A stretch of DNA of 64,000 bases, from assembly GCF_900996225.1 (NCBI RefSeq), contig NZ_CAAJGL010000101.1, positions 620,001 to 684,000 of the forward strand, read 5' to 3'. Below are positions 27,998-38,753 of this stretch, one piece after another; position 1 is the stretch's first letter; every line of letters begins with the position of its first letter. Source of the stretch: Paraburkholderia sp. BCC1884. GTDB lineage: Bacteria > Pseudomonadota > Gammaproteobacteria > Burkholderiales > Burkholderiaceae. The notes under the pieces are model-generated. The model ran no database searches and had not been told where the DNA came from. It saw only the letters and a list, made by a program, of their open reading frames with translations. Position numbers and translations under genes: made by a program.

Positions 27998-28197
27998 GAA
28001 TTCCTCCGATGGCATTCGAATAGCGGTTTTTATCATCGAGACGCATTATTTTGACACGCGCTGCGGCAAAAGACCTGCGCCGCGCGAAACGTCGTCCACG
28101 AAAGGCCGCCCGCTACATTAACGCTTGGCGCGGCTTGCTTATTCCGTCGCCAACGCCCTATGATCCGCGCTTCAACGGTTCGAGCGGGACAATCAAG

Positions 28198-29481
28198 ATG
28201 GCGAAGTGGCAACGAACGGCGGCGACGGCACTGGCCGCGATTTCGATGGTCGCAGCGACCTGCGCGCTGGGACAGAACGCAGCCAAACCCGGTGGCGCAC
28301 CGATCCAGCTGGCGCTGATCGAAGGCATGTCCGGCCCCTTCGCGAACGCCGGAGCGGCGGTGGAGCGTAATCTGCGCTTCGGCGTCGAGCAGGTCAACGC
28401 GCACGGCGGCGTGAAACTCGCCGACGGTGCGCATCCGCTGGAACTGGTGGTGCTGGACAGCAAGGGCAGCACCGAAGAAGCGCTTACCCAGTTGCGCGCG
28501 GCTGCCGACCGGCATATCGGCTACATCATGCAAGGCAATAGCTCGGCGGTCGCTGCCGCGCTGATCGGCGCGATCGACAAGCAGAACAGCCGCGAGCCCG
28601 CCAACCGCGAGCTTTTCCTCAACTATTCCGCCGACGACCCCGCGCTGACCAATGCCGCGTGCAGCTTCTGGCACTTCCGCTTCGACGCGCACGCCGGTAT
28701 GCGCATGGACGCGCTGGCCGAGGTGATCCAGCGCGACAAGGCGGTGAAGAAGGTCTATCTGCTGAACCAGGATTACAGCTTTGGGCACGACGTCAGCAGT
28801 CTTGCGCGCTCGACGCTGGCGACCAGGCGCCCGGATATCGCCGTGGTCGGCGACGAGTTTCATCCCATCGGCCGGGTGAAGGACTTTGCGCCTTATATCG
28901 CGAAGATTCGCGCGAGCGGCGCAGACGCAGTAATTACGGGCAACTGGGGCAATGACCTGACGCTGCTGGTCAAGGCGGCGCGCGAGCAGGGCCTCGACAC
29001 CCGGTTCTACACGTTCTACGGCAATAGTCTCGGCGCGCCCGCCGCTTTGGGCGACGCCGGCGTGAAACACGTGATTGCGGTCGCCGATTGGCATCCGAAC
29101 GCCGGCGGTTCAGCTTCCGACGCCTGGTATGCCGCGTTCCGGGCCCGTTTCCCGGCCACCCAGGACGACTATCCGGTGCTGCGCATGCCGCTGATGATCG
29201 AAACCCTCGCCGCGGCCATGACGCGCGCCGGCACCGCCGATCCGCTGGCCGTCGCCCGCGCATTGGAAGGCCTCAAATTCGACAACGGCTTCCACGCCAC
29301 GTGGATGCGTGCCGACGATCACCAACTGATTCAGCCCCTTTATGTTATGGAGATGGACAAAGCCGGCACGCCCGGCGTGCATTTCGATAACGAAGGCTCC
29401 GGCTACGGTTTTCGCACGGTGCTGGCGTTGCAGCCCGAGCAGACCGTCCCGCCGACGACTTGCAAGATGAAGCGGCCGTAG
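28198..29481 (+). CDS. Branched-chain amino-acid type ABC transporter substrate-binding protein
   Basis: A 427-residue periplasmic protein. A signal peptide (residues about 1-27, ending near ALG-Q) is followed by a type I periplasmic-binding fold: IQLALIEGMSGPFANAGAAVERNLRFGVEQVNAHGG, VLLNQDYSFGHDVS-like and ITGNWGNDLTLLVKAAREQG. The family binds amino acids, amides or aromatic acids. No permease or ATPase genes are adjacent, so it is an orphan here. The start at 28198 gives a good signal peptide. An upstream 49-codon extension lacks one and is rejected. Confidence 0.9.
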   Translation: MAKWQRTAATALAAISMVAATCALGQNAAKPGGAPIQLALIEGMSGPFANAGAAVERNLRFGVEQVNAHGGVKLADGAHPLELVVLDSKGSTEEALTQLRAAADRHIGYIMQGNSSAVAAALIGAIDKQNSREPANRELFLNYSADDPALTNAACSFWHFRFDAHAGMRMDALAEVIQRDKAVKKVYLLNQDYSFGHDVSSLARSTLATRRPDIAVVGDEFHPIGRVKDFAPYIAKIRASGADAVITGNWGNDLTLLVKAAREQGLDTRFYTFYGNSLGAPAALGDAGVKHVIAVADWHPNAGGSASDAWYAAFRARFPATQDDYPVLRMPLMIETLAAAMTRAGTADPLAVARALEGLKFDNGFHATWMRADDHQLIQPLYVMEMDKAGTPGVHFDNEGSGYGFRTVLALQPEQTVPPTTCKMKRP

Positions 29482-29554
29482 AAGGTGTCGTTCGCGCGTC
29501 TGCTCCGTCCGTGGTCCCGCCCGCAGCAGCGGGGTTCGCGGCGGATTTGGGCTG

Positions 29555-29563
29555 TGCTACAAT
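29555..29563 (+). promoter_or_regulatory. Candidate extended -10 promoter for rpsO
   Basis: TGCTACAAT at 29555-29563 is an extended -10 box, 112 bases before the rpsO start. The -35 region is weak. The leader may hold the S15 autoregulatory structure, but I could not fold it with certainty. Confidence 0.5.
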
Positions 29564-29674
29564 ATGCGTCCCGTTGTGAGGCATGGCTGTGAATGCCAAT
29601 GATTCACATGCGGGAGTAACCCACGGCACGGCCTTTCTTCCGTGACCGCCTGTCCAGTTCTCAAGGAAATCGAC

Positions 29675-29947
29675 ATGTCCGCAGTTGAAACAAGCAAGAA
29701 GTCCGAAGTCGTTGCGCAATTCGCACGCGCAGCTAACGACACCGGCTCCCCCGAAGTCCAGGTCGCGCTGCTCACGACCCGCATCAACGAACTGACCGTT
29801 CACTTCAAGGCACACACGAAAGATCACCACAGCCGCCGCGGTCTGCTGCGCATGGTGAGCCGCCGTCGTAAGCTGCTCGACTACCTGAAGGGTAAGGACG
29901 CGGATCGTTACCGCGCACTGATCGAGGCGCTGGGCCTGCGTAAGTAA
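29675..29947 (+). CDS. rpsO: 30S ribosomal protein S15
   Basis: A 90-residue S15 that binds 16S rRNA early in small-subunit assembly. Family sequence is present throughout: [49 protein letters not shown] in helices 2-4. ATG at 29675 follows AAGGAAATCGAC; the GTG 33 bases earlier would add a non-conserved tail. pnp lies downstream, the usual rpsO-pnp order. Confidence 0.98.
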   Translation: MSAVETSKKSEVVAQFARAANDTGSPEVQVALLTTRINELTVHFKAHTKDHHSRRGLLRMVSRRRKLLDYLKGKDADRYRALIEALGLRK

Positions 29948-29967
29948 TCGGCCAGTCGTTCGACAAG

Positions 29968-30007
29968 ATGCCTGTGTCAGTTCCACTGATGCAGGCATTT
30001 TGTTTTT
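29968..30007 (+). terminator. Rho-independent terminator after rpsO
   Basis: A stem ATGCCTG/CAGGCAT with an inner TCAGT/ACTGA pairing, followed by TTTTGTTTTT. Confidence 0.8.
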
Positions 30008-30287
30008 GCACGGTGCGCTTCATGTGACGCGCATCGCCTGTTCTCCGCAGTGGCGTGCCGATTCATGCGGCGGAAACAGTGCAGTACATGCAGTAAAGAA
30101 AGCAGCAAAGAAGAGAAAGATGGCCGGGCTTCAGGGCAGAGCTTTGTGTCATTCCAGCGGTTCGCGCGCGTACTCAACGTAGGGCGTGGTTCTCTGGAAT
30201 GGCATAACACTCCTCTTCCCCTGTGGCGCCGGTCCCGGCGTTGCCGCGCCGCTTCTGGTCCGCGCGGCATTACGAAGAGGAAAAGCA
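30008..30287 (+). promoter_or_regulatory. pnp leader with a long-range hairpin
   Basis: The 340-base rpsO-pnp gap has, after the terminator, complementary 10-base arms GTCATTCCAG (30148-30157) and CTGGAATGGC (30194-30203). They enclose 36 bases. Such a stem could be an RNase III target for PNPase autocontrol as known in enterobacteria, but that is inference. No gene is seen. Confidence 0.4.
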
Positions 30288-32435
30288 ATGACTATGTTCA
30301 ATAAGATCGTCAAAGAATTTAAGTGGGGACAGCATAACGTCCGCCTCGAAACGGGCGAAATGGCTCGTCAGGCGAGCGGCGCGGTGATCGTCGACATCGA
30401 AGACACCGTGGTGCTGGCCACCGTGGTCGGCGCGAAGACGGCCAAGCCGGGTCAAGACTTCTTCCCGCTGACGGTCGACTACCTCGAAAAAACCTACGCT
30501 GCCGGCAAGATCCCGGGTGGTTTCTTCCGTCGCGAAGGCCGTCCGTCGGAAGGCGAAACGCTGACCTCGCGCCTGATCGATCGTCCGCTGCGCCCGCTGT
30601 TCCCGGAAGGCTTCTACAACGAAGTCCAGGTCGTGATCCATGTCCTGTCGCTGAACCCGGAAATTCCCGCTGACATTCCCGCGCTGATCGGCGCGTCGGC
30701 GGCGCTCGCCATTTCCGGTCTGCCGTTCAACGGCCCGGTCGGCGCAGCACGCGTGGCTTACATCAACAACGAATACGTGTTGAACCCGACGCGTCCGCAA
30801 ATGAAGGAATCGGCACTCGACCTGATCGTCGCCGGTACGGAACGCGCGGTGCTGATGGTTGAATCCGAAGCCCAGCAACTGAGCGAAGAAATCATGCTCG
30901 GCGGCGTGGTGTTCGGTCACGAGCAAATGCAGATCGCGATCGACGCGATCCACGAACTGGTTCGCGAAGGCGGCAAGCCGGAATGGGACTGGAAGCCGGC
31001 AGCGAAGAATGAACCGCTGATCGCACGCGTGGCGGAACTGGCGCAAGCCGACCTGCTCGCCGCTTACCAGATCCGCGACAAGCAAGCCCGTTCGACCAAG
31101 CTGAAGGAAGTCTACGCAGCGACGTCGGCGAAGCTGGAAGAAGACGCAGCAGCAAGCGGCACGACGGCCGCCGACAAGGCAACCGTCGGCAACGTGCTGT
31201 TCGACATCGAAGCGAAGATCGTCCGTACGCAGATCCTGAACGGCGAGCCGCGTATCGACGGCCGCGACACGCGCACGGTGCGCCCGATCGAAATCCGTAC
31301 CGGCGTGCTGCCGCGTACGCACGGTTCGGCACTCTTCACGCGTGGCGAGACGCAAGCGATGGTGGTCGCAACGCTGGGCACGAAGGGCGACGAGCAGAAC
31401 ATCGACGCGCTCGAAGGCGAGTACCGCGAACGCTTCATGCTTCACTACAACATGCCTCCGTTCGCGACCGGCGAAACGGGTCGCGTCGGTTCGCCGAAGC
31501 GCCGTGAAATCGGCCACGGCCGTCTGGCCAAGCGCGCGCTGGCTGCTTGCCTGCCGAGCGCCGACGAATTCGGCTACTCGATTCGCGTGGTGTCGGAAAT
31601 CACGGAATCGAACGGTTCTTCGTCGATGGCTTCGGTGTGCGGCGGCTGCCTCGCGCTGATGGACGCCGGCGTGCCGATGAAGGCGCACGTCGCCGGCATC
31701 GCCATGGGCCTGATCCTCGAGGACAACAAGTTTGCCGTGCTGACCGACATCCTCGGCGACGAAGATCACCTCGGCGACATGGACTTCAAGGTGGCGGGTA
31801 CGGAACAAGGCGTGACCGCGCTGCAGATGGACATCAAGATCCAGGGCATCACCAAGGAAATCATGCAGGTCGCCCTCGCGCAAGCGAAGGAAGGCCGTAT
31901 GCACATCCTCGGCAAGATGACTGCGGCTGTGTCGGGCGCAAACACTGTGCTGTCGGACTACGCGCCGCGCATGATCACCATCAAGATCAATCCGGAAAAG
32001 ATCCGCGACGTGATCGGCAAGGGTGGTTCGGTGATTCGCGCGCTGACGGAAGAAACCGGCACGACGATCGATATTTCGGACGACGGCGTCGTCACCATCG
32101 CCAGCACGAGCAGCGAAGGGATGGCCGAAGCGAAGAAGCGTATCGAGAACATCACGCTGGAAGTCGAAGTGGGCCAGGTCTACGAAGGCACCGTGCTCAA
32201 GCTGCTCGATTTCGGCGCGATCGTGAACATCCTGCCGGGCAAGGATGGTCTGCTGCACATTTCCGAAATCGCCAACGAGCGTATCAAGGACATCAACGAC
32301 TACCTGAAGGACGGCCAGCAAGTGAAGGTCAAGGTCATCCAGACGGACGAAAAGGGTCGTGTGCGTTTGTCCGCCAAGGCGTTGCTGAACGACGCGCCGA
32401 ACGACGCGCCGCAAGGCGAACCGACGCCGCAGTAA
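30288..32435 (+). CDS. pnp: Polynucleotide phosphorylase (PNPase)
   Basis: A 715-residue 3'-5' exoribonuclease that degrades RNA using phosphate and forms part of the degradosome. Two RNase PH domains (about 5-220 and 325-545) flank a helical domain. The active-site region is near [24 protein letters not shown] domain (about 555-615, [17 protein letters not shown]) and an S1 domain (about 625-695, [28 protein letters not shown]) follow. GAGGAAAAGCA precedes the ATG at 30288; a second ATG two codons later is possible. Confidence 0.98.
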   Translation: MTMFNKIVKEFKWGQHNVRLETGEMARQASGAVIVDIEDTVVLATVVGAKTAKPGQDFFPLTVDYLEKTYAAGKIPGGFFRREGRPSEGETLTSRLIDRPLRPLFPEGFYNEVQVVIHVLSLNPEIPADIPALIGASAALAISGLPFNGPVGAARVAYINNEYVLNPTRPQMKESALDLIVAGTERAVLMVESEAQQLSEEIMLGGVVFGHEQMQIAIDAIHELVREGGKPEWDWKPAAKNEPLIARVAELAQADLLAAYQIRDKQARSTKLKEVYAATSAKLEEDAAASGTTAADKATVGNVLFDIEAKIVRTQILNGEPRIDGRDTRTVRPIEIRTGVLPRTHGSALFTRGETQAMVVATLGTKGDEQNIDALEGEYRERFMLHYNMPPFATGETGRVGSPKRREIGHGRLAKRALAACLPSADEFGYSIRVVSEITESNGSSSMASVCGGCLALMDAGVPMKAHVAGIAMGLILEDNKFAVLTDILGDEDHLGDMDFKVAGTEQGVTALQMDIKIQGITKEIMQVALAQAKEGRMHILGKMTAAVSGANTVLSDYAPRMITIKINPEKIRDVIGKGGSVIRALTEETGTTIDISDDGVVTIASTSSEGMAEAKKRIENITLEVEVGQVYEGTVLKLLDFGAIVNILPGKDGLLHISEIANERIKDINDYLKDGQQVKVKVIQTDEKGRVRLSAKALLNDAPNDAPQGEPTPQ

Positions 32436-32450
32436 TGCGGTAGCGGTGTA

Positions 32451-32486
32451 ACGGCCGGCAGCGCGAAGGCGCGCCGGCCGTTTTTT
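32451..32486 (+). terminator. Rho-independent terminator after pnp
   Basis: A stem ACGGCCGGC/GCCGGCCGT with an inner GCGC-GAAG-GCGC hairpin and six T. Confidence 0.92.
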
Positions 32487-32597
32487 CATGAAGAGAGTGC
32501 AGGGTGGATTGCATTGCCGGCGCATGCGGAGTCGCACAAGCGGTTACTCTGTGTGGCAACGGGTAGGCAACGCAATCCAATCTTGGAGTTGACGCAG

Positions 32598-33614
32598 ATG
32601 AAAGCGATCGAAATCACCGAATTCGGTGCGCCAGACGTTCTCAAACTGGCCGAGCGGCCCACGCCGCAGCCGAAAGCAGGCGAGGTGCTCATCAAGGTGG
32701 CGGCTTCCGGCATCAATCGTCCGGACGTGTTCCAGCGCAAGGGCGGCTATGCGCCGCCGCCGGGTGCGTCGGATCTGCCGGGGCTGGAAGTGGCGGGGGA
32801 AATTGTCGGCGGTAATATCGACGAGAAGAACAACCCGTTCGGCCTGAAAATCGGCGATCGCGTGTGCGCGTTGCTGGCGGGTGGCGGCTACGCGGAATAC
32901 GCGGTCGCACCGCTGCTGCAGTGCCTGCCGGTGCCGGCGGGTCTGTCGGACGTTGAAGCGGCGTCGTTGCCGGAAACTTTCTTCACGGTCTGGAGCAACG
33001 TGTTCGACCGTGCGCAACTCGGCAAGGGCGAAGGTGCCCCGAACGAGACGCTGCTGGTGCAGGGCGGCTCGAGCGGCATCGGCGTGACGGCGATCCAGAT
33101 TGCACATGCACTCGGTTTTCGCGTGTTCGCGACGGCCGGGTCGGACGAAAAGTGCCGCGCGTGCGAAGCCTTGGGCGCGGAGCGGGCGATCAACTACAAG
33201 ACTGAGGATTTCGTCGAAGTCATCAAGTCGCTGACCAATGATCGTGGTGTCGATGTGGTGCTGGATATGGTCGCGGGCAGTTACGTGCCGCGCGAACTCA
33301 CGGCGTTGGCCGAAGGCGGCCGGATCGTCGTGATCGCCTTATTGGGCGGGGCGAAGGCGGAGCTGAACCTGAATGAGGTGTTGCGCCGTCGCCTGACCGT
33401 CACGGGGTCGACGCTGCGTCCGCGGCCGGTCGAATTCAAGGCGAAAATTGCCGCGCAGCTGAGGGACCAGGTCTGGCCGCATCTCGAAGATGGCCGCATC
33501 AAGCCGGTGGTTTATCGCGTGTTCCCGGCTTCTCAGGCGGCGCAGGCGCATGAGCTCATGGAGAGCAGCGAGCACGTTGGCAAGATCGTGCTGAGTTGGG
33601 GACAGGACGCTTGA
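32598..33614 (+). CDS. NAD(P)H quinone oxidoreductase (zeta-crystallin/PIG3 type)
   Basis: A 338-residue zinc-independent MDR-family reductase. The N-terminal GroES-like domain has SGINRPDVFQRKGGYAPPPGASDLPGLEVAGE. The nucleotide-binding domain has VQGGSSGIGVTAIQIAHALG (about residues 153-172). This pattern places it with PIG3/QorB-like NADPH quinone reductases that reduce quinones or enals. Catalytic zinc ligands are missing, as expected. The start at 32598 has TTGGAGTTGACGCAG upstream. Confidence 0.9.
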   Translation: MKAIEITEFGAPDVLKLAERPTPQPKAGEVLIKVAASGINRPDVFQRKGGYAPPPGASDLPGLEVAGEIVGGNIDEKNNPFGLKIGDRVCALLAGGGYAEYAVAPLLQCLPVPAGLSDVEAASLPETFFTVWSNVFDRAQLGKGEGAPNETLLVQGGSSGIGVTAIQIAHALGFRVFATAGSDEKCRACEALGAERAINYKTEDFVEVIKSLTNDRGVDVVLDMVAGSYVPRELTALAEGGRIVVIALLGGAKAELNLNEVLRRRLTVTGSTLRPRPVEFKAKIAAQLRDQVWPHLEDGRIKPVVYRVFPASQAAQAHELMESSEHVGKIVLSWGQDA

Positions 33615-33750
33615 CGCGCCAGGTTTAATAAGGTCCGTTTGACCCGGGCCACCCAGCGCAGTAAAATTGCGCGTTTTGCGCACGCCGCATGAATCCGAAA
33701 GGCGGACTGTAAGCGCAAACCGAAGTCCGCCGCCAAGACAAGACGAGACG

Positions 33751-34530
33751 ATGTCGAAACAACGAGCGAAGCTGGTAGTCGGAAACTGGAAGATGCACGG
33801 GCAACTCGCCGTTAATGCCACGCTGTTGCAGGCGGTGGCGCTAGGTGCAGCCGAATTGCCAGCCGATGTGGGCGTCGGCGTGTGTGTGCCGTGTCCGTAT
33901 CTCGCGCAAGCGCAATCGTTGCTGGAAGGCAGCCGGGTCGTGTGGGGCGTGCAGGACGTGTCCGCCTTCACGCACGGTGCTTATACCGGCGAGGTGGCCG
34001 CTCCCATGGTGGTGGATTTTGGTGCCACGCTCGCTATCGTCGGGCACTCGGAGCGCCGCGCCTATCATCGTGAAAGCGCTGAACTCGTCGCGGTCAAAAC
34101 GCAGCGCGCGCTGGAAGCGGGTTTGACGCCGATCGTCTGTGTCGGCGAAACGCTCGAAGAGCGCGAAGCGAATTTGACCGAGCAGGTTGTCGGCGTGCAG
34201 CTCGATGAAGTGCTGGCGAAACTGTCGGACATCGAGGCAGCACGGATCGTGGTGGCTTACGAGCCCGTCTGGGCAATTGGCACCGGCAAGAGCGCCACGT
34301 CGGAGCAGGCGCAATCGGTTCACGCGTTTCTGCGTTCGCGCCTGGCAGCAAAGGCTGCGGCTGTGGCGAACGTGCAGGTGTTGTATGGCGGTAGCGTCAA
34401 GCCGGAGAACGCGGAAGAGCTGTTCCGCCAGCCGGATATCGACGGTGGCCTGATTGGCGGCGCGTCGTTGAAAGACCAGGATTTTCTGGCGATCTGCAAG
34501 GCGGCGGCCGCTACGAGCGTCGCTGGTTGA
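33751..34530 (+). CDS. tpiA: Triosephosphate isomerase
   Basis: A 259-residue TIM barrel that interconverts dihydroxyacetone phosphate and glyceraldehyde 3-phosphate. GNWKMHG (Lys near residue 13), IVGHSERR (catalytic His), [12 protein letters not shown] (catalytic Glu) and [11 protein letters not shown] (phosphate loop) are all intact. ATG at 33751 follows AAGACGAGACG. secG follows, a common pairing. Confidence 0.98.
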   Translation: MSKQRAKLVVGNWKMHGQLAVNATLLQAVALGAAELPADVGVGVCVPCPYLAQAQSLLEGSRVVWGVQDVSAFTHGAYTGEVAAPMVVDFGATLAIVGHSERRAYHRESAELVAVKTQRALEAGLTPIVCVGETLEEREANLTEQVVGVQLDEVLAKLSDIEAARIVVAYEPVWAIGTGKSATSEQAQSVHAFLRSRLAAKAAAVANVQVLYGGSVKPENAEELFRQPDIDGGLIGGASLKDQDFLAICKAAAATSVAG

Positions 34531-34612
34531 GCAGGGCGCCTCGGCTAGGATGGCCCCATCCCGCGCAACGCAATATGTGGTGCGCGGTTAAATAAAGACT
34601 CAGGTGAGTGTG

Positions 34613-34990
34613 ATGCTGTATTTGAAAACATTGATTATCGTCGTTCAGCTGTTGTCGGCACTTGGCGTCATCGGCCTTGTCTTGCTGCAACACGGCAAAG
34701 GCGCCGATATGGGCGCTGCATTTGGTAGTGGCGCGTCGGGCAGCCTGTTCGGCGCGACCGGTTCGGCGAACTTTTTGTCGCGCACGACGGCTGTGCTCGC
34801 CGCTGTGTTTTTTGTCACGACGTTGACGCTGACTTACCTCGGCTCGTATCACTCGAAGCCGTCCGCAGGCTTGCTGGGCGCGGCATCGACCGCGCCGCTC
34901 GCAACTTCGGCTGCTTCGGCGCCGGTCGGTGGTTCGGCTGCGCTGGCCGCCTCGGCGGCTTCCGTGCCAGCTACGGACGTGCCGAAATAA
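34613..34990 (+). CDS. secG: Protein-export membrane protein SecG
   Basis: A 125-residue SecYEG auxiliary subunit. Two helices (about residues 2-24 and 55-75) flank the conserved loop [25 protein letters not shown]. The C-terminal 45 residues are Ala/Ser/Pro-rich and less conserved. ATG at 34613 has AGGTGA upstream; a GTG nine bases earlier would place the site inside the gene. Confidence 0.96.
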   Translation: MLYLKTLIIVVQLLSALGVIGLVLLQHGKGADMGAAFGSGASGSLFGATGSANFLSRTTAVLAAVFFVTTLTLTYLGSYHSKPSAGLLGAASTAPLATSAASAPVGGSAALAASAASVPATDVPK

Positions 34991-35016
34991 ATTTCGGTCA
35001 AAGTGCAGTTTGTGCG

Positions 35017-35045
35017 TTGAACAAACCGTTTAACCAAGTTATAAT
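35017..35045 (+). promoter_or_regulatory. tRNA-Leu promoter
   Basis: TTGAAC (35017-35022), a 17-base spacer and consensus TATAAT (35040-35045) lie about 58 bases before the tRNA. This is the best sigma-70 promoter match in the window. Confidence 0.8.
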
Positions 35046-35102
35046 TTGAGTCTTGAAGCGATTCGCGGGTTTTACAAGCTGTTTTCCCGGATTGCATGCA
35101 GT

Positions 35103-35187
35103 GCCGACGTGGTGAAATTGGTAGACACGCTATCTTGAGGGGGTAGTGGCGAAAGCTGTGCGAGTTCGAGTCTCGCCGTCGGCACCA
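35103..35187 (+). tRNA. tRNA-Leu (anticodon GAG)
   Basis: An 85-base class II tRNA. The acceptor stem GCCGACG pairs with CGTCGGC, the anticodon stem CTATC pairs with GGTAG around loop TTGAGGG (anticodon GAG), a long variable arm is present, and the T arm has GTTCGAGTC. The CCA end is encoded at 35185-35187. It reads CUC/CUU leucine codons. Confidence 0.97.
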
Positions 35188-35198
35188 AAATGTTATCT

Positions 35199-35236
35199 AA
35201 TGCCAGCCGCTTGCTTCGCTTCGGCTGGCATTTTCA
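35199..35236 (+). terminator. Terminator after tRNA-Leu
   Basis: A stem AATGCCAGCCG/CGGCTGGCATT with a 12-base loop followed by TTTCACTTT. Confidence 0.85.
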
Positions 35237-35348
35237 CTTTCAGGGCACGGTTTGCGTTGGGTTCGCGGCGTGTGCGTTTCGGAGGTGATTTAGCGTCAGG
35301 AGTGATATGCTCTTGGCGGCACTCAGAACCAACCGATTGAGGATAGTC

Positions 35349-35708
35349 TTGAACCTCGCAGCCTATTTCCCCGTCTTGTTGTTCCTCGTTGTGGGCACTG
35401 GTTTAGGCGTTGCATTGGTCAGTATCGGCAAGATCCTCGGTCCCAACAAGCCCGATACCGAGAAAAACGCACCGTACGAGTGCGGCTTCGAAGCATTCGA
35501 AGATGCGCGCATGAAGTTCGACGTGCGCTATTACCTCGTCGCCATTCTCTTCATCATTTTCGACCTTGAAACCGCATTCCTGTTCCCGTGGGGCGTAGCT
35601 CTGCGCGACATCGGCTGGCCCGGGTTCATGGCAATGATGATTTTCCTGCTCGAATTCCTGCTGGGCTTCGCCTATATCTGGAAGAAGGGCGGCCTCGACT
35701 GGGAATGA
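35349..35708 (+). CDS. nuoA: NADH-quinone oxidoreductase subunit A
   Basis: A 119-residue membrane subunit of complex I with three helices. The conserved loop [39 protein letters not shown] includes the Cys that reports the active/deactive state in homologues. The start is TTG at 35349, with GAGGAT upstream, and gives the family N-terminus [11 protein letters not shown]. An ATG 42 bases upstream would add a non-conserved tail. It is the first gene of nuoA-N. The promoter is not clear. Confidence 0.96.
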   Translation: MNLAAYFPVLLFLVVGTGLGVALVSIGKILGPNKPDTEKNAPYECGFEAFEDARMKFDVRYYLVAILFIIFDLETAFLFPWGVALRDIGWPGFMAMMIFLLEFLLGFAYIWKKGGLDWE

Positions 35709-35770
35709 TGGATTAATCGCCGGTTTGCGTGGGTGGCCAGGCTTGCCACCCCGTCTGGAGTGGAAAGCAA

Positions 35771-36250
35771 ATGAGTATCGAAGGGGTCTTGAAGGAAGGG
35801 TTTGTCACCACGACGGCTGACAAGCTGATCAACTGGACGCGCACCGGCTCCCTGTGGCCGATGACGTTCGGTCTGGCGTGTTGCGCGGTCGAGATGATGC
35901 ATGCGGGTGCAGCCCGTTATGACCTCGACCGTTTTGGCGTGGTGTTTCGTCCGAGTCCGCGTCAGTCGGACGTGATGATCGTCGCCGGCACGCTTTGCAA
36001 CAAAATGGCGCCGGCTCTGCGCAAGGTCTACGACCAGATGGCCGAGCCGCGCTGGGTGATTTCGATGGGTTCGTGCGCGAACGGTGGCGGTTACTACCAC
36101 TACTCCTATTCGGTCGTGCGCGGCTGCGACCGGATCGTGCCGGTCGACGTCTATGTGCCGGGTTGCCCGCCTACGGCGGAAGCGCTGGTCTACGGCGTGA
36201 TCCAGTTGCAGGCCAAGATTCGCCGCACCAACACAATCGCCCGTCAATAA
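35771..36250 (+). CDS. nuoB: NADH-quinone oxidoreductase subunit B
   Basis: A 159-residue peripheral-arm subunit that carries cluster N2, the last 4Fe-4S centre before quinone. The Cys ligands are in [23 protein letters not shown] and [11 protein letters not shown]. It lies 62 bases after nuoA and 21 before nuoC. Confidence 0.98.
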
Positions 36251-36271
36251 GGCCAACGCCTCCCCCACAAT

Positions 36272-36874
36272 ATGGCAAGCAAACTCGAGACCCTGAAAGC
36301 GAACCTCGAGGCGGCCTTTGGCGGCCTCCTCCTGAGTACTACCGAGGCAATCGGTGAGTTGACGATCGTCGTGAAGGCTGGCGACTATCTCAAGGTGGCA
36401 ACGCGTCTGCGCGACGACAGCTCGTTCGGCTTCGAACAGTGCGTCGATCTGTGCGGCGTCGACTACCAGACCTATGCCGACGGCGCTTACGACGGTCCGC
36501 GTTTTGCAGCCGTGCTGCACTTGTTGTCGGTGCAGAACAACTGGCGTCTGCGTCTGCGCGTGTTCGCGCCAGACGACGAAGTGCCGATCCTGCCGTCCGT
36601 CGTCGAAATCTGGAGTTCGGTCAACTGGTACGAGCGCGAAGCATTCGACCTGTACGGCATCGTCTTCGAAGGCCACCCCGACCTGCGCCGCATCCTCACC
36701 GACTACGGTTTCATCGGTCACCCGTTCCGCAAAGATTTCCCTGTCTCCGGTTACGTCGAAATGCGTTACGACCCGGAAGAGAAGCGCGTCGTCTATCAGC
36801 CTGTGACGATCGAGCCGCGGGAAATCACGCCGCGCGTGATCCGCGAAGATCGCTATGGCGGTCTGAAACACTAA
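36272..36874 (+). CDS. nuoC: NADH-quinone oxidoreductase subunit C
   Basis: A 200-residue 30-kDa subunit that packs against NuoD and NuoB. The conserved block runs from [33 protein letters not shown] to [18 protein letters not shown]. It is separate from NuoD, unlike the fused NuoCD of E. coli, which is usual in beta-proteobacteria. Confidence 0.97.
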   Translation: MASKLETLKANLEAAFGGLLLSTTEAIGELTIVVKAGDYLKVATRLRDDSSFGFEQCVDLCGVDYQTYADGAYDGPRFAAVLHLLSVQNNWRLRLRVFAPDDEVPILPSVVEIWSSVNWYEREAFDLYGIVFEGHPDLRRILTDYGFIGHPFRKDFPVSGYVEMRYDPEEKRVVYQPVTIEPREITPRVIREDRYGGLKH

Positions 36875-36883
36875 GAGAACGCC

Positions 36884-38137
36884 ATGGCAGAGATCAAGAA
36901 CTACACGCTCAACTTCGGCCCGCAGCATCCGGCAGCGCACGGTGTGTTGCGCCTCGTGCTCGAGCTCGACGGCGAAGTCATCCAGCGCGCCGACCCGCAC
37001 ATCGGTCTGCTGCATCGCGCGACTGAAAAGCTCGCCGAAACCAAAACCTTCATCCAGTCCGTGCCGTACATGGATCGTCTCGACTACGTGTCGATGATGG
37101 TCAACGAGCACGGCTACGTGATGGCGATCGAAAAGCTGCTGGGCATCGAAGTGCCGATCCGCGCGCAATACATTCGCGTGATGTTCGACGAAGTCACGCG
37201 CGTGCTGAACCACCTGATGTGGATCGGCGCACATGCGCTCGACGTCGGCGCGATGGCGGTGTTCCTGTATGCGTTCCGCGAACGCGAAGACCTGATGGAC
37301 GTGTACGAAGCGGTGTCCGGCGCACGGATGCACGCGGCTTACTATCGTCCGGGCGGCGTGTATCGCGATCTGCCGGACGTCATGCCGCAGTACAAGGCGT
37401 CGAAGATTCGCAATGCGAAAGCGTTGTCGCGGATGAACGAGAACCGTCAGGGTTCGTTGCTCGATTTCATCGACGACTTCTTCACGCGGTTCCCGAAGTG
37501 TGTCGACGAATACGAAACGCTGCTTACCGACAACCGGATCTGGAAGCAACGTCTGGTCGGTATCGGTGTGGTCTCGCCGGAACGTGCGCTGAACCTCGGT
37601 ATGACCGGCGCGATGTTGCGCGGCTCGGGTATCGAGTGGGATCTGCGCAAGAAGCAGCCGTATGAAGTCTATGACAAGATGGATTTCGACATTCCGGTCG
37701 GTGTGAATGGCGATTGTTACGACCGCTATCTGGTTCGCGTCGAAGAAATGCGTCAGTCCACGCGGATTGTGAAACAGTGCATTGAGTGGCTGCGTAAGAA
37801 TCCGGGCCCCGTGATGGTCGACAATCACAAGGTTGCGCCGCCGTCGCGCGTGGGCATGAAGTCGAACATGGAAGACTTGATTCACCACTTCAAGCTCTTC
37901 ACGGAAGGCTTCCATGTGCCGGAAGGCGAAGCGTACGCAGCCGTTGAGCATCCGAAGGGCGAGTTCGGCATCTATCTGATCTCGGACGGCGCGAACAAGC
38001 CGTATCGCCTGAAGATCCGCGCGCCGGGTTATGCGCACCTGTCCACGCTGGATGAAATGGCGCGCGGTCACATGATCGCCGACGCCGTGACCATCATCGG
38101 CACGCAGGACATCGTGTTCGGCGAAGTCGATCGCTAG
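36884..38137 (+). CDS. nuoD: NADH-quinone oxidoreductase subunit D
   Basis: A 417-residue 49-kDa subunit forming the quinone cavity with NuoB. Typical segments are [21 protein letters not shown] (residues about 10-30), [19 protein letters not shown] and the C-terminal end [12 protein letters not shown]. It is related to NiFe hydrogenase large subunits without the metal ligands. It starts 9 bases after nuoC. Confidence 0.98.
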   Translation: MAEIKNYTLNFGPQHPAAHGVLRLVLELDGEVIQRADPHIGLLHRATEKLAETKTFIQSVPYMDRLDYVSMMVNEHGYVMAIEKLLGIEVPIRAQYIRVMFDEVTRVLNHLMWIGAHALDVGAMAVFLYAFREREDLMDVYEAVSGARMHAAYYRPGGVYRDLPDVMPQYKASKIRNAKALSRMNENRQGSLLDFIDDFFTRFPKCVDEYETLLTDNRIWKQRLVGIGVVSPERALNLGMTGAMLRGSGIEWDLRKKQPYEVYDKMDFDIPVGVNGDCYDRYLVRVEEMRQSTRIVKQCIEWLRKNPGPVMVDNHKVAPPSRVGMKSNMEDLIHHFKLFTEGFHVPEGEAYAAVEHPKGEFGIYLISDGANKPYRLKIRAPGYAHLSTLDEMARGHMIADAVTIIGTQDIVFGEVDR

Positions 38138-38267
38138 GACGTATTCATCGGCGCGTGTCTTCAGGTTGCAGCGAAGCGCGCGTCAAGCACAGGAACGCCG
38201 GGTCTGTCGCAGCATGAGTGAGCGACGGGTTTTCGTTCGGTAGGAATTGAAAGAGTCGTGTCTGAAA

Positions 38268-38753
38268 ATGATCTCAGCTGAAGGCCTGAAAGAAATCGAT
38301 CGCGCGATCGCCAAGTATCCCGCCGATCAAAAACAGTCCGCCGTAATGTCGGCGCTGGCCACTGCTCAGGAAGAGCATGGCTGGCTGTCGCCCGAACTCA
38401 TGCAGTTCGTCGCGGACTACCTCGGCATGCCGGCCGTCGCCGTGCAGGAAGTCGCGACTTTCTACACGATGTACGAGACCTCGCCGGTCGGGAAGTACAA
38501 GATCACGCTCTGCACGAACCTGCCGTGCCAACTCGGCCCGGACGGCGGTGCCGAAGGTGCCGCTGATTATCTGAAGCAGAAGCTCGGCATCGACTTCGGC
38601 GAAACCACGCCCGACGGCAAGTTCACCTTGAAAGAAGGTGAGTGCATGGGCTCATGCGGCGATGCGCCGGTGATGCTGGTGAACAACCATCGCATGTGCA
38701 GCTTCATGAGCCGCGCGAAGATCGACCAGCTGCTCGAGGAACTTTCGAAATGA
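38268..38753 (+). CDS. nuoE: NADH-quinone oxidoreductase subunit E
   Basis: A 161-residue 24-kDa subunit with a thioredoxin-like 2Fe-2S domain. Cysteines are in CTNLPCQL and [13 protein letters not shown]. The N-terminal helices carry [19 protein letters not shown]. The start at 38268 matches family length; no strong ribosome-binding site is visible. A 130-base gap separates it from nuoD. The nuoF ATG overlaps its stop (ATGA). Confidence 0.95.
   Translation: MISAEGLKEIDRAIAKYPADQKQSAVMSALATAQEEHGWLSPELMQFVADYLGMPAVAVQEVATFYTMYETSPVGKYKITLCTNLPCQLGPDGGAEGAADYLKQKLGIDFGETTPDGKFTLKEGECMGSCGDAPVMLVNNHRMCSFMSRAKIDQLLEELSK

Noticed and set aside
30270-32537. A 755-codon minus-strand frame opposite pnp
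   Set aside because: It mirrors pnp almost exactly and has the same Arg/His-rich composition as other antisense shadows.
35672-38071. A 799-codon minus-strand frame opposite nuoB-nuoD
   Set aside because: It is a shadow of strongly conserved nuo genes; no ribosome-binding site and abnormal composition.
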